Of a stretch of 40,947 nucleotides of DNA, positions 1 through 9,488 are shown in pieces (positions within the stretch are counted from its first letter, which is position 1; every line of letters starts with the position of its first letter). The position numbers were made by a program, and so were the translations under genes. Source of the DNA: Paulinella micropora. Taxonomy: Eukaryota > Cercozoa > Imbricatea > Euglyphida. Below the pieces are notes generated by a model, which was not told the origin of the DNA, did not search any database, and saw only the letters and a program-made list of their open reading frames with translations. The DNA lies in contig BJOX01000144.1 in assembly GCA_009731375.1 (NCBI GenBank), forward strand, positions 1 through 40,947, read 5' to 3'.

Positions 1-1216
1 TGCCCCCACCATTATAATTACTTCCTTCGGTATGAATTCGTTCTTCTTCCAACTTAATGAGAGCATCTGGTTGAGCAGACCATACGCTGTATATGTGATG
101 TAGAAATGCGCCAAAAGCAACCTTTCCAGTGGTTTCAACACCGCTTTTAAATGTCTGCCATGCCATAATTGTTGATACCTGTAAGCCTAATCTTCTCAAC
201 ATATCCTTCAACACATAATCACCTATTCTTTGTTGCCCCACCGCAATTAAACGAGGGTTAGGCGGAGGCAACGCTGGTGGTGCTTCGTTTCTCGCTAATG
301 CTTCCAATGCCCTTCTGAAAGACTCCGCACCAGGTCTTCCCATCGCCGCGATAGTCATGGCACGAATTTGAGGATGATTAGCGGTAATAGTTAATAAGCG
401 ATTCCATGCCAATCTACTCACGCCATAATGGCCAAGCCTTGTAGCGGTATTCAGTATTCCACTTAATCTAGGACTCATAATTATATCTTGAATACTTTGA
501 ACAATTGCATCTACAAGTCTTGCCGTATCTCTCTGATTACCTGTTAATCTTGGCACAAGTGTTTTGTGTTCCTCCCCTATCTGTGCTTCAATCAAGGCAT
601 TCTCTGGGTTTTTCTGTTCATATTCTAATCTGTTTTGTTCCCATTCTTTGTTGTCCCGTGCCTGCCATTGTTTGTTTTCTCTCTTCGCCGCCCTCCTTAT
701 TTCATTTTTGCCTTTTTCCAATAAATGTGTTAGCCCATTACGGGTGAGTTTAACAAGTGATTTTTTTTCTTCTTCCGTATATCCCCAACGACTTGTTAAT
801 TGCTCTATATCTCTATTCATTTGTTCAATATCTCTATTCATAAACTCAATATTCCACCTATCAATACCACTTGCTTCAATGGCAAGTCTATTTACTTGTT
901 CTTCTATGGAAGCATTACCATGTTTTGCTTCAAATTCTTCAATGTCCATTTCATCTCTGAGATGTTCCTTTAATTGATTTAAATTCATTTTGTAGTATTT
1001 TTTTGTTTTTACATTCTGGTTCAATGTTTCAATCTTGTCCTTTAATTTTTCTATTGTTGGATTGTCGGGCGCATCATCAAAATCAATAGCATCTTGTATT
1101 CTATCTGCCCTCTTTAATTCATGCGCCCTTGCTGTAATAAACTCAGTAGGCTGATCCTTATGTTCTCTTCTGACCCGATTGTAATATTCAAACCATTTTT
1201 TTTCTTGAAATGGCAT
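1..1216 (-). CDS. Coiled-coil protein of element A, C-terminus off the window
   Basis: An open frame runs from an ATG at 1216 to the left edge, about 405 codons without a stop. I do not recognise the family. The N-terminal two thirds are highly charged and rich in Glu, Lys, Gln and Asn, with short repeated units (a doubled motif NRDIEQ near residues 120-135), which suggests a long coiled coil. The remainder is less charged, with Pro- and Ala-rich patches and a more hydrophobic stretch near the truncated end. It is transcribed divergently from the small gene at 1262, with a TATAAG motif on each strand between them. A structural or virion role is plausible from the context, but this is inference. 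Confidence 0.65.
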   Translation of the reverse strand, partial: MPFQEKKWFEYYNRVRREHKDQPTEFITARAHELKRADRIQDAIDFDDAPDNPTIEKLKDKIETLNQNVKTKKYYKMNLNQLKEHLRDEMDIEEFEAKHGNASIEEQVNRLAIEASGIDRWNIEFMNRDIEQMNRDIEQLTSRWGYTEEEKKSLVKLTRNGLTHLLEKGKNEIRRAAKRENKQWQARDNKEWEQNRLEYEQKNPENALIEAQIGEEHKTLVPRLTGNQRDTARLVDAIVQSIQDIIMSPRLSGILNTATRLGHYGVSRLAWNRLLTITANHPQIRAMTIAAMGRPGAESFRRALEALARNEAPPALPPPNPRLIAVGQQRIGDYVLKDMLRRLGLQVSTIMAWQTFKSGVETTGKVAFGAFLHHIYSVWSAQPDALIKLEEERIHTEGSNYNGGG

Positions 1217-1230
1217 TTTTTTATCCGCTA

Positions 1231-1261
1231 TAATATAAGATATCTTATAATATAAGATTGG
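1231..1261. promoter_or_regulatory. Bidirectional TATAAG promoter region
   Basis: The short divergent intergenic space is almost palindromic. TATAAG occurs on the plus strand at 1234-1239 and 1251-1256, the latter ending 5 bp before the ATG at 1262. It occurs on the minus strand at 1244-1249, 28 bp upstream of the ATG at 1216. The same hexamer precedes several genes of element B, which supports a viral promoter role. Confidence 0.5.
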
Positions 1262-1486
1262 ATGGAAAATAAAAAAGAAAAAAGCAAGGACGAACAACAA
1301 CTTGAAGAGTTGGAACGGCTAGGGAAGGAAATTGACCAAATCCGCATCACTCAGAACTTGGTGAATAGAAACCCCAACATTTTTAGAAAACCTGAAAATA
1401 TACTTTACCGCTTACCACTATCAGATAAGCAACGTGAGACGATTTACAATAATATAATTAAAGAAGAAGGTAAAATCGGGAGTTAA
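1262..1486 (+). CDS. Hypothetical 74-residue protein of element A
   Basis: A short charged protein that starts 5 bp after a TATAAG motif. Residues 1-30 are rich in Lys and Glu and could form a helix or coiled coil. The C-terminal half contains a motif around NPNIFRKPENILYRLPLS and a second predicted helix. I do not recognise it and see no counterpart in element B. It ends 4 bp before the ATG of the cysteine-rich gene, so the two could share a transcript. Confidence 0.5.
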   Translation: MENKKEKSKDEQQLEELERLGKEIDQIRITQNLVNRNPNIFRKPENILYRLPLSDKQRETIYNNIIKEEGKIGS

Positions 1487-1490
1487 GTAT

Positions 1491-1753
1491 ATGTTATTAA
1501 TATTGCTTTTTGTGATATCTGCTATATCGCGGAGTGCCTGCGACTTTTACTCGCGGGTCAATAATTAAAAATGTGGTGTATCCAGAGCGGGATTAACTCA
1601 AAATTTAAATGTGTGTATAAGCCTATGAGTGATTGGTGTGTGAGTTTTGATGAAGCCCTGCCGTTAATGTGTGATATGTTGAATTTAAATGAAAATTCAA
1701 CATTGGATAATAGATGGTATAAAACTGCATTATATGAGTGCTCACTTCTTTGA
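1491..1753 (+). pseudogene. Cysteine-rich secreted protein, frameshifted copy
   Basis: The ATG at 1491 opens a hydrophobic signal-peptide-like stretch followed by the motif SACDFYSR, then hits TAA at 1566-1568. A second frame from 1571 continues with WCIQ, KFKCV, SFDEA, PLMC and WYKT-LYEC blocks. The intact relative at 29517-29783 has all of these blocks in one frame in the same order, so this copy is broken by a frameshift near 1560-1575. Its end overlaps the stop of the fibre gene by 12 bp, the same tail-to-tail arrangement as in element B. An upstream sequencing indel in the A-rich junction is an alternative to real decay. Confidence 0.65.
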
Positions 1754-4413
1754 AGCATTCGGGCTAGGAAGCACTATACCAACCAAAAGTGTGAGTATTC
1801 CGACATAGACATTCGCAGTTTCGCAGGGGAGGTTTTTTTCGCTTAATTTCACTAAACATAAGATCATTATTCCAATGATTATAGTCATTTGAAAGAGATA
1901 TTTAATCAATCTGCTATCAGTCTTCTTATTAGTCATACAACAATTCCATTCATTTTCTATCTCGTTTTCAATTTTTTTCTCTTCTGTTTTTAGTTCCACT
2001 TCAAGGACACGGGACTTTAATNNNNNNNNNNTGCCTTCAATGTAGCCTTCTCCATCCTCTGCTTTCATTCCACTTTCAGATACAAATTCAGGAAATACTT
2101 TTTTGACTTCGTCCGCAATAAACCCGTGGCCTTTTTTTTCTTTCTTCTCATCTGATTTCCAATAATATGAACAACAATTTATTTTCATTAGTTTATCGCA
2201 ACAATCACCGCAGTCTAATGTTTNNNNNNNNNNNNNNNNNNNNNNNNNNNNNNNNNNNNNNNNNNNNNNNNNNNNNNNNNNNNNNNNNNNNNNNNNNNNN
2301 NNNNNNNNNNNNNNNNNNNNNNNNNNNNNNNNNNNNNNNNNNNNNNNNNNNNNNNNNNNNNNNNNNNNNNNNNNNNNNNNNNNNNNNNNNNNNNNNNNNN
2401 NNNNNNNNNNNNNNNNNNNNNNNNNNNNNNNNNNNNNNNNNNNNNNNNNNNNNNNNNNNNNNNNNNNNNNNNNNNNNNNNNNNNNNNNNNNNNNNNNNNN
2501 NNNNNNNNNNNNNNNNNNNNNNNNNNNNNNNNNNNNNNNNNNNNNNNNNNNNNNNNNNNNNNNNNNNNNNNNNNNNNNNNNNNNNNNNNNNNNNNNNNNN
2601 NNNNNNNNNNNNNNNNNNNNNNNNNNNNNNNNNNNNNNNNNNNNNNNNNNNNNNNNNNNNNNNNNNNNNNNNNNNNNNNNNNNNNNNNNNNNNNNNNNNN
2701 NNNNNNNNNNNNNNNNNNNNNNNNNNNNNNNNNNNNNNNNNNNNNNNNNNNNNNNNNNNNNNNNNNNNNNNNNNNNNNNNNNNNNNNNNNNNNNNNNNNN
2801 NNNNNNNNNNNNNNNNNNNNNNNNNNNNNNNNNNNNNNNNNNNNNNNNNNNNNNNNNNNNNNNNNNNNNNNNNNNNNNNNNNNNNNNNNNNNNNNNNNNN
2901 NNNNNNNNNNNNNNNNNNNNNNNNNNNNNNNNNNNNNNNNNNNNNNNNNNNNNNNNNNNNNNNNNNNNNNNNNNNNNNNNNNNNNNNNNNNNNNNNNNNN
3001 NNNNNNNNNNNNNNNNNNNNNNNNNNNNNNNNNNNNNNNNNNNNNNNNNNNNNNNNNNNNNNNNNNNNNNNNNNNNNNNNNNNNNNNNNNNNNNNNNNNN
3101 NNNNNNNNNNNNNNNNNNNNNNNNNNNNNNNNNNNNNNNNNNNNNNNNNNNNNNNNNNNNNNNNNNNNNNNNNNNNNNNNNNNNNNNNNNNNNNNNNNNN
3201 NNNNNNNNNTTTGCCGTTATTAATCCACTCGCGGTTGCTGTTGTTGTTGATATACCAGCGGTTGAAGTAATTGTTGTTCCCGTTATTGTTCCTCCATTTG
3301 TTATATTGTTTGAGTTCATATCTAAGGCTCCATAAAACCGCATACCGCCAGCATTGTTAAAACGGACAATGTCAGACGAAGCACTTTTATTATCCAAAAG
3401 TTTTGAAATATAAAGTCCTGCTCCTTTTACATCAGATGCTACATTCGTGAATACATAACCTCGTTGGTTCGCGGTTCCACTTGTAGCGGTATTTAGAGTA
3501 AATAAGAAATACTGATAATCTCCTGATGTCTGTGAAAAGAATATATCTCCTCCATTTTGGTTTAATATCCTCGCCCCACTATATGTTATATTTCCTCCAT
3601 TAATGATATCCACATTATTGAAATCGGCTTGGCTTAACAAATTCAGTGCCCTTACATCATTTCTACTTCCATTAAATATCTTAATTCCTGTTATGGTTTG
3701 GTCGCCTATTAGTTTTACATTTTGCCCGTCCAATGTATCTACATACGTTTTATTCGCCCCGTCTGTTGATAATGTTGGAGTTCCAAGGTTGGCTATTTTG
3801 CTACTATTACAATCTAGCCCCGAAGCATTTACCCAACCGACGATTGTCCCGTCAATAATAAAACTTATTTTTTTCGCAGAAATTTCAAAGTTGTAATATG
3901 TTGCTGTTTTCATATCCAAACTAGCAATTGACCCGATATTACTGGTAGAATTGAAAACGATAAATGTGCCCTTTGTTGTTGAATTGATTGAATTTCCCGT
4001 TATTTCAACACCACTGCTATATGTCTTAATTCCTGCTATGGTTTGGTTTCCTGTTAGTTTCACATTTTGCCCGTCTAATGTATCCACATAACTTTTATTC
4101 GCCCCGTCCGTTGTTGCTGTTGGTGTGGCCAAATTTGTAATTTTTCTATTGTTTAAAGATAGTGTCGTGTCCGTTGCTGTCGCGATTACATTATCCCCCG
4201 CATATAACTCAACATACGAACCCGTTATTTGTATCGGATAATAGGCCGCGGTTGCTATTTTTTGTGCCACAATCTCTCCTATATTTGTCGCCGTATCAAA
4301 GGCAATACCGATACCATCAAAAGCGGCTGGAGCAGTAGCACCCCGCACTTCTATTGTTGAAGTAAATTTTTTATTCCCTGCTATGGTCTGGTCTCCTGTT
4401 AGTTTAACGACTG
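1742..4413 (-). CDS. Fibre-like protein with S74-type chaperone region, element A (gapped)
   Basis: The frame is open from the N join at 4413 to the stop at 1742, across a 986-base gap and a 10-N gap, so exact continuity is unproven. The N-terminal visible part consists of repeats built on a motif like VKLTGDQTIAG-K and NLGTPT-DGA-K-YVDTLDGQ, typical of trimeric viral fibre stalks. After the large gap come motifs KINCCSYYWK and GFIADEVKKVFPEFV, which match the peptidase S74 intramolecular chaperone pattern. The extreme C-terminus, beyond the 10-N gap at 2022-2031, has two hydrophobic segments and could be a separate membrane protein as in element B. The start is missing: the apparent upstream methionine lies in host repeat beyond the 4414 gap. 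Confidence 0.7.
2224..3209. other. 986-base N gap
   Basis: Unsequenced run inside the element A fibre gene. It probably hides the distal stalk and the start of the S74 domain, including any autocleavage site. Confidence 0.95.
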
Positions 4414-4423
4414 NNNNNNNNNN
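4414..4423. other. 10-N join between viral and host sequence
   Basis: The left side ends in the fibre repeat of element A; the right side begins host DNA with GGAA and GTAA tandem units. Other 10-N runs lie at 2022, 11017, 21782, 22824, 23241, 25701 and 36892. At least two of these are flanked by duplicated contig ends, so this type of join is not reliable. Confidence 0.85.
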
Positions 4424-4790
4424 ATCAACAAGATTAACGGAAGGAAGGAAGGAAGTAAGTTTACTCCTTGACGCTTGCAAGCAAAGCATGCAAGTAAGTA
4501 AGTATTTATACCATCTCGGGAGAAGGGATAGGTTTACTCCTTGATGCTAGAACAGGGCTTGGACGGCCATGCAGGGCTGGGTACACATGTACACATACCC
4601 TAAATCTCCGTCTTTTACTTTGAGTACTTTTAAGAGAAAAAAATACAGTACATCAATACATCGATAAAATAAAATAAATACTATTTATATAATATGCAAA
4701 CATACATAAATATATGCTTGGATGCTCGAACAGCCATACATTGCTGTGGATACGTATTCATAGTACATAACATAAACACATACATTACAT
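4424..4790. other. Host intergenic DNA, no gene seen
   Basis: AT-rich sequence with short GGAA and GTAA tandems near 4440-4500. A phrase similar to 'gtttactccttga' occurs twice, at 4458 and 4531, suggesting a small local duplication. No convincing coding frame. Confidence 0.6.
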
Positions 4791-4810
4791 ACATACACAT
4801 ACATACTATT

Positions 4811-4839
4811 ATGTAACATACATACATACATACATACAT

Positions 4840-4874
<35 letters not shown>

Positions 4875-4912
4875 TACACACACGCATACATACATGCATA
4901 CATGCATACATT
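4811..4912. repeat. CATA/CA microsatellite
   Basis: Tandem CATA units pass into CA units and back to CATA. Open frames here are repeat artefacts. Confidence 0.9.
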
Positions 4913-5668
4913 ACATTACATTACATTACATTACATTACATTACATTACATTAAATTACATTACATTACATTACCGTTGCATTACCATTGCATAGCATTT
5001 GATTGCATTTCATTACAATTCCTTACATTACATCACATCACATCACATCACATTACATGACATGACATGACATTACATGTCATCACATGTCATCACATGA
5101 CATCGCATGTCATCGCATTACATTGCATGTCATCACATTACATTACATTACATTACATTACATTACATTACATTACATTACATTACATTACACGGCATTG
5201 CGTTGCATTCCATCACAGTACCATCACATTATCATTACATTACCGAATTACCAGTACCTTACCATTACATTACATGAGATTACATGACATGACATGGCAT
5301 GACCTTACATTACGTTACATTACATTACATTACATTACAGTATATCATTACATCGCATTACATTACATCACATTACATCACATCACATCACATCACATCA
5401 CATTACATTACATGACATGACATGACATGACATGACATTATATTACACTACACTACACTACACTACACTACATTGCATTACATTACATTAAGTTACACTA
5501 CAGTAGATCACAGTACATCACATTACATTAAATTACATTACATCACATTAATCACATTACATCACATCACATCACATCACAGCACCACATCACATCACAT
5601 CACATCACATTACATTACATTACATTACATTACATGACATTACATGACATGACATTACATTACATTTT
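4909..5668. repeat. Long degenerate (CATTA)n satellite with CATCA and CATGA variants
   Basis: About 760 bp of pentanucleotide repeat. The basic unit is CATTA, interspersed with blocks of CATCA, CATGA and CACTA, each variant tending to occur in local runs. That pattern suggests repeated slippage after point mutation. Frames such as those encoding alternating Thr-Leu-His-Tyr are by-products. Confidence 0.92.
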
Positions 5669-5812
5669 TCCAGTCGAATGAAGACAGGCTCTTGTTCCTG
5701 TGCTTCTAAAACGTCTTGCATTTCTTCTCGTAGCCTGCTCGTCTCGTCCGACTCAACTCTGCATAATATGTATTTAACTGTATTAAATTCCATGAAATTG
5801 AATTAAAATGTA

Positions 5813-6350
5813 TTGTCTTGCATTTGACTTGCATTTGACTTGCATTTGACTTGCATTTGACTTGCATTTGACACTTGCATTTGACTTGCATTTGACTTGC
5901 ATTTGACTTGCATTTGACTTGCATTTGACTTGCATTTGACTTGCATTTGACTTGCATCTGACTTGCATTTGACTTGCATTTGACTTGCATTTGAATCGTA
6001 TCTGAATCGCATCTGAATTGCATTTGAATTGCATCTGAATTGCTTCTGAATTGCATCTGAACTGCATTGATTTGCATCAACTTGCATTTGAATTGCATTT
6101 GAGTTGCATTAACTTGCATTAAATTGCATTAAATTGCATTTGAATGGCATCTGAATTGCATCTGAATTGCATCGACTTGCAATGACTTGCATTTGAATTG
6201 CATCTGAATTGCATCTGAATTGCATCTGAATTGCATCTGAATTGCATCTGAATTGCATCTGAATTGCATTTACTTGCATTTACTTGCATTTGAATTGCAT
6301 TTGAATTACATTTGATTGCATTTGAATTACATTTGAATTGCATTTAAATT
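5813..6350. repeat. 11-bp minisatellite, TTGCATTTGAC and TTGCATCTGAA families
   Basis: The first block (about 5815-5990) repeats TTGCATTTGAC; the second (about 5991-6350) repeats TTGCATCTGAA and TTGCATTTGAA with single-base variants. Because 11 is not a multiple of 3, three units make one 33-base period. All three minus frames stay open and encode the same Met-Gln-Val-Lys-Cys-Lys-type periodic peptide. I treat this as non-coding. Confidence 0.9.
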
Positions 6351-6650
6351 GCATTAAACGGCAAGAAACTGCAAGAAACTGCATCGTAGAATTATATCAC
6401 GTATACACGTCAGCGCTGCTTTAGCTCGCATGATCTCACACTAGGTTATATTACAGATCATGCATTACAAGTATGACCTTCCGGAATCCGAATTGGTTAT
6501 GTTGTGGTCACTGAGGGCACGCTCCAAACCTAGTATATGTACATATATATAATATGTATATATAAAGGTATGAAGATATAAAGATATAAGTATATAAATA
6601 TATAATGTACAAAATATGTGTGTAATATTTTACGTATGTCCAGTATTACT
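6351..6650. other. Host unique DNA, no gene seen
   Basis: About 300 bp between repeat arrays. It contains an AT-rich TATA-type run near 6538-6620 but no supported open frame or RNA gene. Confidence 0.5.
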
Positions 6651-6654
6651 GCGA

Positions 6655-6945
6655 GAAAGAGGGGGGGGGAGGAGGGAAAAAGAGAGAGAGAGAGAGAGAG
6701 AGAAAGGGAGAGAGAGAAGAAGAAGAAGAAGAAGAAGAAGAAGAAGAAAAAGTAAGAAAATGAAAGAAAATGAAAGAAAATGAAAGGAAAATGAAAGGAA
6801 AATGAAAGGAAAATGAAAGGAAAATGAAAGGAAAATAAAAGAAAAATAAAAGAAAAATAAAAGGAAAACAAAAGGAAAACAAAAGGAGAAAAAAACAAAG
6901 AAAAAAAAGAAAGAAAGAAAGAAAGAAAAGAAAGGAATAAGAAGA
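6655..6945. repeat. Polypurine tract: G-run, GA, GAA and GAAAAT tandems
   Basis: All-purine plus strand for nearly 300 bp, passing from a G-run through (GA)n and (GAA)n to units close to GAAAGGAAAAT. Long polypurine mirror tracts of this kind can form triplex DNA; no coding capacity is inferred. Confidence 0.88.
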
Positions 6946-6992
6946 GACCTTGCGAAGGTTGTTGGCTTTTGCTGTCCGACTCGTCTCGTTGA

Positions 6993-7245
6993 AGCCGCTA
7001 GCACAATACACACATACACGCATAAACATATAAACATATAAACACATACACACATACACACATACACACATACACACATACACACATACACACATACACA
7101 CATACATACATACATACATACATAAACACATACATACATAAACACATACACATACACACATACACACATACATACATACATACATACATACATACACACA
7201 TACACACATACACACATACACACATACACACATACACACATACAC

Positions 7246-7278
<33 letters not shown>

Positions 7279-7404
7279 CACACATACACACATACACACA
7301 TACACACACATACATACGTACATACATACATACATACATACATACATACACACATACACACATACACACATACACACATACACACATACACACATACACA
7401 CACA

Positions 7405-7436
<32 letters not shown>

Positions 7437-7521
7437 CACATATACACATACATGCATACATACATACATACATACATACACACACACATACATATATACA
7501 TACATACATAGAAGCCGCTAG
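6993..7521. repeat. CATA/CACATA microsatellite bounded by an 11-bp direct repeat
   Basis: A roughly 500-bp array of CATA and CACATA units lies between two copies of GAAGCCGCTAG, at about 6992 and 7511. The flanking duplication suggests that the array sits in a short duplicated site. The three long minus-strand frames encoding Met-Tyr-Val-Cys repeats are by-products. Confidence 0.85.
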
Positions 7522-7571
7522 TAACAGTTACATTACGTTTTATGTATACATCGCATAAATAAAATACATGC

Positions 7572-7666
7572 TATGTATGTATGTATGTATGTATGTGTGT
7601 GTGTGTGTGTGTTTGTGTGTGTATGTGTGTATTGTGTATGTGTGTATGTGCATGTGTGCATGTGTC

Positions 7667-7700
<34 letters not shown>

Positions 7701-7834
7701 TGCATGTATGTATGTATGTATGTATGCACCTTCAAGGCGGGAGGGTAAGAGCTCAGGAAGTATGTATGTATGTATGTATGTATGGATGGATGGATGGATG
7801 GATGGATGGATGTATGTTTGTAGATAGATAGATG

Positions 7835-7875
<41 letters not shown>

Positions 7876-7901
7876 GTAGACAGAAAGAAAGACAGACAGG
7901 C

Positions 7902-7942
<41 letters not shown>

Positions 7943-7951
7943 TATAGATAT
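7572..7951. repeat. TATG, GT, GATG and GATA microsatellites between a 30-bp direct repeat
   Basis: Successive tetranucleotide arrays. A near-identical block beginning GCACCTTCAAGGC and ending AAGAGCTCAG occurs at about 7726-7757 and again at 7950-7981, differing at one base. It brackets the GATG and GATA arrays. Confidence 0.85.
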
Positions 7952-7978
7952 GCACCTTCAAGGCAGGAGGGTAAGAGC

Positions 7979-8190
7979 TCAGAGACCCTCGTTCAGATGG
8001 CATATACCTATGAGACTTTGAGCGCATGAAACGCTTGCGAAGCCTCTTCGTCCCGCCCACTTCTCAAAGTCTCCAAAATCTATCATTCTCTCCAACTTAG
8101 CCAGTGTTGCACCCCAATCGGGTATAAACTGGCTATAGTATTGCGCCATCGCAAGGAATGAGTGCAATTCGGGGACAGAAGGCGGGAGAA
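7979..8190 (-). pseudogene. Reverse transcriptase, thumb/connection fragment
   Basis: The minus-strand frame contains a block close to PPSVPELHSFLAMAQYYSQF, matching the conserved region just after the RT palm in Ty3/Gypsy elements (usually a 'LP.P....LRSFLGL..YYR.FI' pattern). It should follow directly the segment that is now inverted at 8177-8432. Downstream residues soon become unrelated, so the element is truncated here. Confidence 0.7.
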
Positions 8191-8432
8191 TATGCATTTT
8201 GCTATATCGATGACATTATCTTATACTCTAACACAATGGAGGAGCATATCGATCATTTGTCCGATATATTCAGGCGCATTGGAGCTTTTGGCCTGAAGTG
8301 CAATCTGAAAAAGTGTCAACTTGCCAAGACGAGTGTGACATACTTAGGGTACGAGATCTCCCATAATAGAGTCTCGATATCCAAGGAGAAGAGGGAGAAG
8401 ATTATGAATCGACCGATACCGAAGAACCTTCT
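8177..8432 (+). pseudogene. Reverse transcriptase palm segment, inverted relative to the rest of the element
   Basis: The plus strand encodes the catalytic YIDD box (CYIDDIILYS), followed by EHIDHL, CNLKKCQLAK and YLGYEIS. This is the RT core and post-catalytic region, yet the rest of the RT lies on the minus strand on both sides. The segment is bounded by the hexamers AGAAGG at 8177-8182 and CCTTCT at 8427-8432, which are inverted copies. An inversion at short inverted repeats explains the layout. Confidence 0.8.
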
Positions 8433-9488
8433 CATAAAGCCTCCGTCAAACAAATCATCGTACTGACTGCTCAACATCTTCTGCATCGCCTTCTGGAAAA
8501 GTTTTGGGGCTTGCTTGAGGCCCATCGGAAGCACTTTCCATTGATATATTTCCATACACACCACAAACGCCGTCAGCCATCTGGACTTTTCCTCCAGTGG
8601 TATCTGCCAGAAGCCATTCTTAAGGTCAATGACAGAATAGAATTTCGCATTCCGCAGTACTCTCCTTCCTTTTTCTAATGTTGGGCGAGGATTTCTCTCC
8701 TCCAGCATCTTGCTAACACGAGCATAGTTAACTGTCAGGCGCCATTCTCCTCCTGGCTTCGGCACTATTCTCGGCTGTGAGACTATTGGAGATGTTGATC
8801 TCTCAATAAAGTCCTCATTGAGCAGCTGTCTTGCTAGCTCCTCCGCTATCTTCGCCTCATGTATACTCAAATTCGCTCTTCGTGGTGCCGGTGACGGCTC
8901 CGCACCCGGTATTTTGTAAATAACCGCAGTGAAGTCCTCAGGTTTGACACCACCTGCATGTGGAGGGTCAAAAATTTCCTTGTTCGCCTCTAATTTGGCT
9001 TTTAAAAGCTCCTTCTCCCTCTCCGTACCTACTCCTTCTTCTAAAATTTTCCGCGCCGCCTCTTGAAAATCTTCATCAGATATCTTCTTATGTTGCTTGA
9101 GGGGTTCTCTGTCCTCCTCCAAGCCTAGGTCCTCTTCCGAGACATCATCTAGGCCCGTCTTTTCATATGTGACCGTGTCCGGCTCATCATCTTTGCCGAG
9201 CTCCACCAGCATATCAATAAGTCTCGCGTATTGCAAAGGAGCCTTCCGGGTGTAGAAACCATCAACGCATGTGAATGCTTGCGGTATCAATTTCAACTTG
9301 TCGATGTCTCTGAGCTTCCGCTTGTATGCACTGCTCTGCTCACGAGTTCCCATACGACAAGCCACCACTAGCTGTTGCTTGCGAGAGGGTACCGGTATAG
9401 GATGATCAATAAGCAGGTCCCTTATTTCCTGCGCCCATATCGCATTCTCATTATATGGCAGGATAATAATACTGCTTATTATTTTCAA
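8433..9488 (-). pseudogene. Reverse transcriptase, N-terminal and fingers/palm region
   Basis: The minus frame carries the Ty3/Gypsy RT landmarks in order: an AEELARQLLNEDFIERSTSP primer-grip-side block, SQPRIVPKPGGEWRLTVNYA, VIDLKNGFWQIPL with the first catalytic Asp, and LPMGLKQAPKLFQKAM. The next expected block, YIDD, is missing in this orientation because it lies in the inverted segment at 8177-8432. About 200 residues ahead of the RT form an acidic linker. It overlaps the protease frame by about 38 bp at 9451-9488, as expected for a Pol polyprotein read by frameshift or joined by an indel. Confidence 0.85.

Larger units (their letters stand above)
1..4413. mobile_element. Element A: truncated Polinton-like virus fragment
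   Basis: This stretch holds viral genes related to those of the larger element at 14621-36134. The best evidence is a fibre-like gene with an S74-type chaperone region and a convergently overlapping cysteine-rich secreted protein; both have clear relatives around 29517-34304. The fragment runs off the left edge and stops at a 10-N join at 4414-4423, beyond which the DNA is host repeat. No terminal inverted repeat or integrase is visible. Gene order differs from element B to the left of the cysteine-rich gene, so it is a different element and not a second copy. The join to host DNA at 4414 may be a scaffolding decision and not a true integration boundary. Confidence 0.75.

Noticed and set aside
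5067-6343. Regular repeats resembling a CRISPR array or coding minisatellite
   Set aside because: Units are contiguous 5- or 11-mers without spacers, in a eukaryotic scaffold.
6630-7509. Long minus-strand frames encoding Met-Tyr-Val-Cys repeats and Phe/Ser-rich tails
   Set aside because: They translate CATA and GA microsatellites and are open in several frames at once.
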